Shown here: positions 15,724 through 19,095 of the stretch, one piece after another
Numbering within the stretch: position 1 is the first letter of the stretch
Layout of the letters: the number at the start of each line of letters is the position of its first letter
DNA from: an uncultured Clostridia bacterium
Lineage (GTDB): Bacteria > Bacillota > Clostridia > Christensenellales > Borkfalkiaceae
Assembly (NCBI GenBank): GCA_947177825.1
Contig: CAMWWA010000005.1
Location: 1 to 19,095 of the forward strand
Length of the DNA: 19,095 bases
Direction: 5' to 3'
The notes under the pieces: generated by a model
What the model saw: the letters and a program-made list of their open reading frames with translations, nothing else
Told to the model about the DNA's origin: nothing
Databases searched by the model: none
Program-made: the position numbers and the translations under genes

Positions 15724-16200
15724 TCAGTTATCCTCCTTGTCTGAAAAAAGTTTTCCCGCAAGCGCGCCCGCCTCTTTTAAAGTAGTGGGCGTACGCCTTT
15801 GCGCCGCAACCGCGCCGCCGCCCGTAACGAAGGGCACGCCGCGCCTTGCGCATACGCCGTTGAGATATTCCTCTATTACGGCGTTTTTGATTTCGTCGCT
15901 GAGCACGGGCATAACGCTCTGCGCGTCTTTGTCCGCACCCGTTGAAGCCGCCTGCGAGGGAGCTTCCGCGTTTGCCGCAGTTTCCGTATTTGCGGTCGTA
16001 TCCGTCCCCTTGTTCGCCTGCTTTTCTTCGAGCTCCTTCAGCCGCTGGCTGCGTCGGGTGAATTCGGCTTCGAGTGCCCGGTATGCTTCCGCCAGGGCCT
16101 TAACGTCCTTGAATTTGCCGAGTTCCGCCGCAGCTTGTTTTTCTTCCGCCTCCGCGGTGTCTGCCGTAACCTTGCTTTCCACGTTTTGGTTATCCTTCAT
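15724..16200 (-). CDS. Phage scaffold-like head morphogenesis protein
   Basis: The 158-residue protein has no catalytic motif. An acidic helical N-terminus holds the segment LGKFKDVKALAEAYRALEAE at 27-46, followed by TRRSQRLKELEEK. This is a common signature of scaffold proteins encoded just before the capsid gene. A low-complexity Thr/Ala/Asn linker spans about 65-95. The C-terminus includes GVPFVTGGGAVAAQRR and a short helix. Scaffolds guide coat assembly and leave or are degraded before packaging. The ATG at 16200 has CGGAGGT at 6 nt and overlaps the end of the portal gene by 11 bp. Confidence 0.78.
   Translation of the reverse strand: MKDNQNVESKVTADTAEAEEKQAAAELGKFKDVKALAEAYRALEAEFTRRSQRLKELEEKQANKGTDTTANTETAANAEAPSQAASTGADKDAQSVMPVLSDEIKNAVIEEYLNGVCARRGVPFVTGGGAVAAQRRTPTTLKEAGALAGKLFSDKEDN
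15732..15738 (-). promoter_or_regulatory. Ribosome binding site that decides the TTG capsid start
   Basis: AAGGAGG lies 8 nt before the TTG at 15723, inside the last codons of the scaffold gene. No ATG or GTG follows at a suitable distance. Confidence 0.85.
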
Positions 16201-18022
16201 TTTTTACCTCCGAAAGTTTATTTTTATGTTGGTTGAGATGTGCGCATATGCGCGCTTCCTGTTCGCTTGTCAGCGTTTCTGTCAAGAGATACGCCGTGTG
16301 TTCCTCCAGGTGTACGGCGTGGTCGTCGTACTCCTTCAACTCAACCGCTCCGCCCTCCTTAAGCGCGGCGTTCTCCCCGGCGCTGCGCTGACGGTGCAGC
16401 TCGGTCATATCCCTTCCGCCCGTGTAGCCGTTGTAGCCCAGCGTCTTTAAAAGCTTATCCTTGACGGCAGGCTTAATCCTTCCGTTCTCGTCCGAAAACA
16501 GCCCCTTGTCAATCATATCGTATATGGTCGCCATGCGCCGCGCGGGAGTCATATTTATGTCGCTGTCCGCTTCTAAAACGACGTCGTCGCCCGTTATGTC
16601 GCTGCCCTTGAAGCTTAAAGGCGAAAGCGTGTCGCCCGCGGTCGAAAACCTTATAAGCCGCACCGACGAGGCAAACTGCCTGTAAAGGCGCAGTATCATT
16701 TTGCCTATGTTTTTAAGCGCCCCCTTAATCTGTTCGTAGCACACGTTCAGCCGCGCCTCGTCCTGCTCGATTATTATCTGCAAGCCCGTTGCCGAGGTCA
16801 CCGAAGTGAACGCGTTCGCACGCTGGGTTATGTCGCTGGTGCCCGAAATTTTGGCAAACTCCTCTTCCAGCCTTTCCTCTTCCACCGTGAACTCCGAAGG
16901 CACCGTGCCGAGGGTGAGCATTTCGGGCGGCGTTCCGCCCTGGCGGTAGACCAAAATTTTGCCCGGCATAAGCCCGTCCTCCAACAGCTCGTCCGTATCC
17001 ACCGAGCCTTCCTCGACGGCAATCATACCCATCGCGATGCGGTTTAAAAATTCGTGCTTGCGGTTCTTTACCGCGTTGTACGCACGCTGGACGGGAATGA
17101 GCCTGTCCACTATGCACGTGCCGAAAAACGAGCCCGCAAGCGGTATGCAGTACTGCATTACGAAGGGGTAAGTGCGCGCCGCGCCTTCGCCGTTCAGATA
17201 CGGCAGAGCCCCGTCGTAAAGCAGCTTGTCGCCCGCGACTATGGTAAGCCTGCCCTCGGGATATTGCGAATTGGGGCGGACATATCTTTCGATTACCACC
17301 TCGTAGCCGTGCTTTACCGCGCGCTGGCATTTGCCCTGACCGGCAGCCTGCGAATAGTCCTCGACGTCGCGCCCGGCAACCTTTACGCCGTACGCCGCGA
17401 ATATGTCGTCGGCAGGCACCGCCCTAGCGTGGATTAAACTCGGCTGGTTTTCAATGCTCTGCTCGGAGAGCGTGTCGGGATAAATTTCGAAGGGTGAAAC
17501 CACCTGCAACTTAACCTTGCCCTCCCTCACGCTTGCACCGTCGAAGGTCCTGCCTATTTCGTTGCCAGCGTACGAATCCCATATCACTTTGTAAAAGACC
17601 GTGCCGCACGCTTCCGACCAGACCGTCGCGGCGGAGATTGCCCCGTCCACGTCGCAGTCCTCGCACGTCGCCGACAGAATTGACGAGGCAAGCTTTGCCG
17701 AACGCCTGTCGTCATCGTCCTCCGAAGCCGCCCTTACCGCCAGCTTGGGGCGTATGCCCGTCAGCTTGCAGCAGCGCGTATCCACGGTGGGCGCAATGTG
17801 GTTGAACACGCGCTTTTCCTGCCAGTAATAGCCGCCCGCGTCGCCCTCTATTTCGCCCAGCGAATTGACGTCGCAATACTGGTTGCCGCTCAAAAAATTC
17901 ATATTCAGCTGCCAGCCGCGCTCTATGCTCCGCCTTTCCTCCTGCCTTCTTTTAAAGTCCGCCTGCACCTCCGCAACCAGCTCGGACTCCTCCTTCAAAA
18001 TTTGCTCCTCTCTTTCAGTCAC
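16190..18022 (-). CDS. Phage portal protein, P22-like
   Basis: The 610-residue protein should form the dodecameric ring through which DNA enters and leaves the head. A charged helical N-terminus is followed by WQLNMNFLSGNQYC and KRVFNHIAPTVDTRCCKLTG, then GIRPKLAVRA. These are the usual opening of the P22-type portal, and the length fits (P22 portal about 725, others 550-650). VVSPFEIYPDT and ARAVPADDIFAAYG follow; the region FGTCIVDRLIPVQRAYNAV with AMGMIAVEEGSVDTDELLE is typical of the wing and stem. SGTSDITQRANAFTSVTSATG is a conserved loop before a long helix. The frame opens at GTG 18028, but GGAGG abuts that codon; the GTG at 18022 has it 6 nt upstream and is preferred. It overlaps the preceding gene by 8 bp. 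Confidence 0.9.
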   Translation of the reverse strand: MTEREEQILKEESELVAEVQADFKRRQEERRSIERGWQLNMNFLSGNQYCDVNSLGEIEGDAGGYYWQEKRVFNHIAPTVDTRCCKLTGIRPKLAVRAASEDDDDRRSAKLASSILSATCEDCDVDGAISAATVWSEACGTVFYKVIWDSYAGNEIGRTFDGASVREGKVKLQVVSPFEIYPDTLSEQSIENQPSLIHARAVPADDIFAAYGVKVAGRDVEDYSQAAGQGKCQRAVKHGYEVVIERYVRPNSQYPEGRLTIVAGDKLLYDGALPYLNGEGAARTYPFVMQYCIPLAGSFFGTCIVDRLIPVQRAYNAVKNRKHEFLNRIAMGMIAVEEGSVDTDELLEDGLMPGKILVYRQGGTPPEMLTLGTVPSEFTVEEERLEEEFAKISGTSDITQRANAFTSVTSATGLQIIIEQDEARLNVCYEQIKGALKNIGKMILRLYRQFASSVRLIRFSTAGDTLSPLSFKGSDITGDDVVLEADSDINMTPARRMATIYDMIDKGLFSDENGRIKPAVKDKLLKTLGYNGYTGGRDMTELHRQRSAGENAALKEGGAVELKEYDDHAVHLEEHTAYLLTETLTSEQEARICAHLNQHKNKLSEVKNEG

Positions 18023-18278
18023 AGTCACCCTCCATTAACATTTTCAAAAGTTTATTCTTTTCCTCTTCCAGCTCCCCGTCGGTTGCCGCGGACAAATCGT
18101 CGCTGTCCAGTAGCAGCTTGACCGCCTTTATGTCGGGCGGAATGTCGCGCCGCGTAACCTTTTTCTTTATGAGCTTGAGTTCGCCGTCCTCCACCGCAAA
18201 CTCCTCCACGACCTCGCTTGCGGACAGCCCGACGGCGCATTTTTTCAACGCGTCCCTAACGCTTTCCCTGTTTTCCAC
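18015..18278 (-). CDS. Small conserved-looking phage protein between terminase and portal
   Basis: Up to 87 residues long. The core, EVVEEFAVEDGELKLIKKK followed by VTRRDIPPDIKAVKLLLD, recalls short proteins encoded beside terminase genes in Firmicutes prophages (from memory). The VTRRDIPP stretch resembles the C-terminal part of some small terminase subunits. An acidic helical tail ends LLKMLMEGDCD. The GTG at 18278 lies inside the terminase 3' end, with AAAGG touching it rather than spaced from it. A TTG at 18248, with AGGGA just upstream, is an alternative that would give 77 residues. It overlaps the terminase by 23 bp in the long form and the portal by 8 bp. A role in packaging is inferred from position only. 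Confidence 0.7.
   Translation of the reverse strand: MENRESVRDALKKCAVGLSASEVVEEFAVEDGELKLIKKKVTRRDIPPDIKAVKLLLDSDDLSAATDGELEEEKNKLLKMLMEGDCD
18029..18033 (-). promoter_or_regulatory. Ribosome binding site that decides the portal GTG start
   Basis: GGAGG lies 6 nt before the GTG at 18022 and directly abuts the earlier GTG at 18028, which makes the inner GTG the better start. Confidence 0.75.
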
Positions 18279-19095
18279 CTTTCGATTTAAGCCTCCTGAT
18301 TCTCCTCATTTTATCGGCGTAAACGGCGCTTTCGGGGCACTCCTTTTCGGCGGGGCGCGGACGGTTCATCACGTAATATCTCAGCTCGTCCATGCAGTGG
18401 TCGTCGCGCTTAACGGGGCTGTCGCCGTCCGCCCAGAAGTAACTTGTGAACTCGGCAATCATATTCACGCACGTGTCGAAAATATATATGTCGGGCAGTC
18501 CGTTGCCGCGCTTCAAATATTCTTTGACGCGGCATATCCCCGAAAAAACGTCCTTGTTCACCTTGGTGTTTACGAGTATGCCCCTGTCGGCAAAGAGCTC
18601 CGCCACGCTCTTCGTGCTTGCCAGAGTGCGCTGGTTTGCCGCGCTGTCGATAAGCGCGCACAGCCTGCCCCTCGCGTCGGTCTTCCACCCTATACGCGCG
18701 GAAATATCCTTAATGCAACGCGCGTGCTCCTCTATGTCTTTTCCCGCGGCGAAATGCTCGGCAACCACGTAGATATTGCCGTCCCAGTCCACGGCGTACC
18801 AGTGCGCGGAAAGCGGATTGTTCAAGCCGGGGTCTATGGAAATATTGTCCTGCCACTCCTTAGGAATCGGGAAGGGCGCAACCACGTGCACCGCGCTGTC
18901 GAACTCGGGATAGACCAGCCCCGCCCCGCGCGAAAACTTGCCGTACCGCCTGCTGTCCAGCGAGGTAGAATCCATAGCCTGCGACAGCAGCTTTATCTCG
19001 CTTTTTTTCAGGTAGGGGTTGTCCTCCCAGCTCATAAACTCGCACCACACCTGCGGATTGTTGCGGCGGTTGAGATATATTTCGTTGTAGATAAA
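18256..19095 (-). CDS. Phage terminase large subunit, C-terminal part (5' end beyond the window)
   Basis: The visible 279 codons hold the end of the ATPase domain and the RNase H-like nuclease domain that cuts concatemeric phage DNA at the portal. The opening YLNRRNNPQVWCEFMSWEDN fits the linker after the motor domain. The nuclease shows three acidic sites: ISIDPGLNNPLSAHWYAVDW, then ALIDSAANQRTL, and DDHCMDELRYYVMNRP near the end. These match the Asp residues that bind two metal ions in this family. The C-terminus is short and basic. The frame is open to the right edge, so the Walker A ATPase half and the true start are not seen. It is the first gene of the visible module and overlaps the next small gene. 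Confidence 0.92.
   Translation of the reverse strand, partial: FIYNEIYLNRRNNPQVWCEFMSWEDNPYLKKSEIKLLSQAMDSTSLDSRRYGKFSRGAGLVYPEFDSAVHVVAPFPIPKEWQDNISIDPGLNNPLSAHWYAVDWDGNIYVVAEHFAAGKDIEEHARCIKDISARIGWKTDARGRLCALIDSAANQRTLASTKSVAELFADRGILVNTKVNKDVFSGICRVKEYLKRGNGLPDIYIFDTCVNMIAEFTSYFWADGDSPVKRDDHCMDELRYYVMNRPRPAEKECPESAVYADKMRRIRRLKSKGGKQGKR

Larger units (their letters stand above)
12110..19095 (-). mobile_element. Prophage or phage-derived virion module (podovirus-like), right end outside the window
   Basis: Eight consecutive leftward genes encode DNA packaging and head/neck functions: terminase large subunit, a small protein, portal, scaffold, major capsid, connector, a beta-propeller-like hub and a coiled-coil protein. 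A large P22-type portal and a propeller protein instead of tail tube and tape-measure genes point to a short-tailed virion. The left edge is the terminator at 12110-12144, directly next to a host operon. No integrase, lysis gene, tail fibre, tRNA or att-like duplication is visible. Codon and base use look similar to the host genes by eye. Confidence 0.75.

Overview
All genes in this 19.1-kb window lie on the minus strand, so it reads from right to left. The organism is probably an uncultured Clostridia-type member of the Bacillota (inference from the protein families). Supporting signs are a Firmicutes-style SecA, strong GGAGG-type ribosome binding sites, sigma-A-like promoters with 17-18 bp spacers, and a free-standing pair of type IIA topoisomerase subunits. 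No rRNA, tRNA, CRISPR array or insertion sequence was seen.

Right part (about 12110-19095): a compact phage virion module transcribed leftward. In order of transcription it holds the large terminase subunit (cut by the window edge), a small conserved-looking phage protein, a P22-type portal, a scaffold-like protein, an HK97-fold major capsid protein with a TTG start, a head-tail connector, a beta-propeller-like tail hub/nozzle candidate and a coiled-coil protein. Most genes overlap or nearly touch, and several starts sit on ATGA overlaps or on upstream stop codons, which indicates translational coupling. The series resembles a short-tailed (podovirus-like) head and neck. It ends at a strong hairpin terminator with no tail-fibre, lysis or integrase gene before the host genes begin.

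Middle part (10479-12057): a two-gene RNA-modification operon, a COG1092-like SAM-dependent methyltransferase followed by an RluA-family pseudouridine synthase. The methyltransferase promoter lies so close to the ATG that the mRNA is predicted to be leaderless. Next come two single-gene units with near-consensus promoters: an 836-residue secreted protein anchored by a C-terminal membrane segment (7869-10379), and a GGDEF protein with a GAF-like C-terminal region (6590-7702).

Left part (1-6505): a parE-parC (gyrB/gyrA-type) operon with a strong extended -10 promoter flanked by repeats and closed by a terminator, followed by secA with its own promoter and a hairpin in its leader. secA runs off the left edge. 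The host genes are housekeeping functions (secretion, DNA topology, RNA modification) plus one signalling enzyme and one unrecognised surface protein. The most unusual region is the isolated phage module set directly against the RNA-modification operon.
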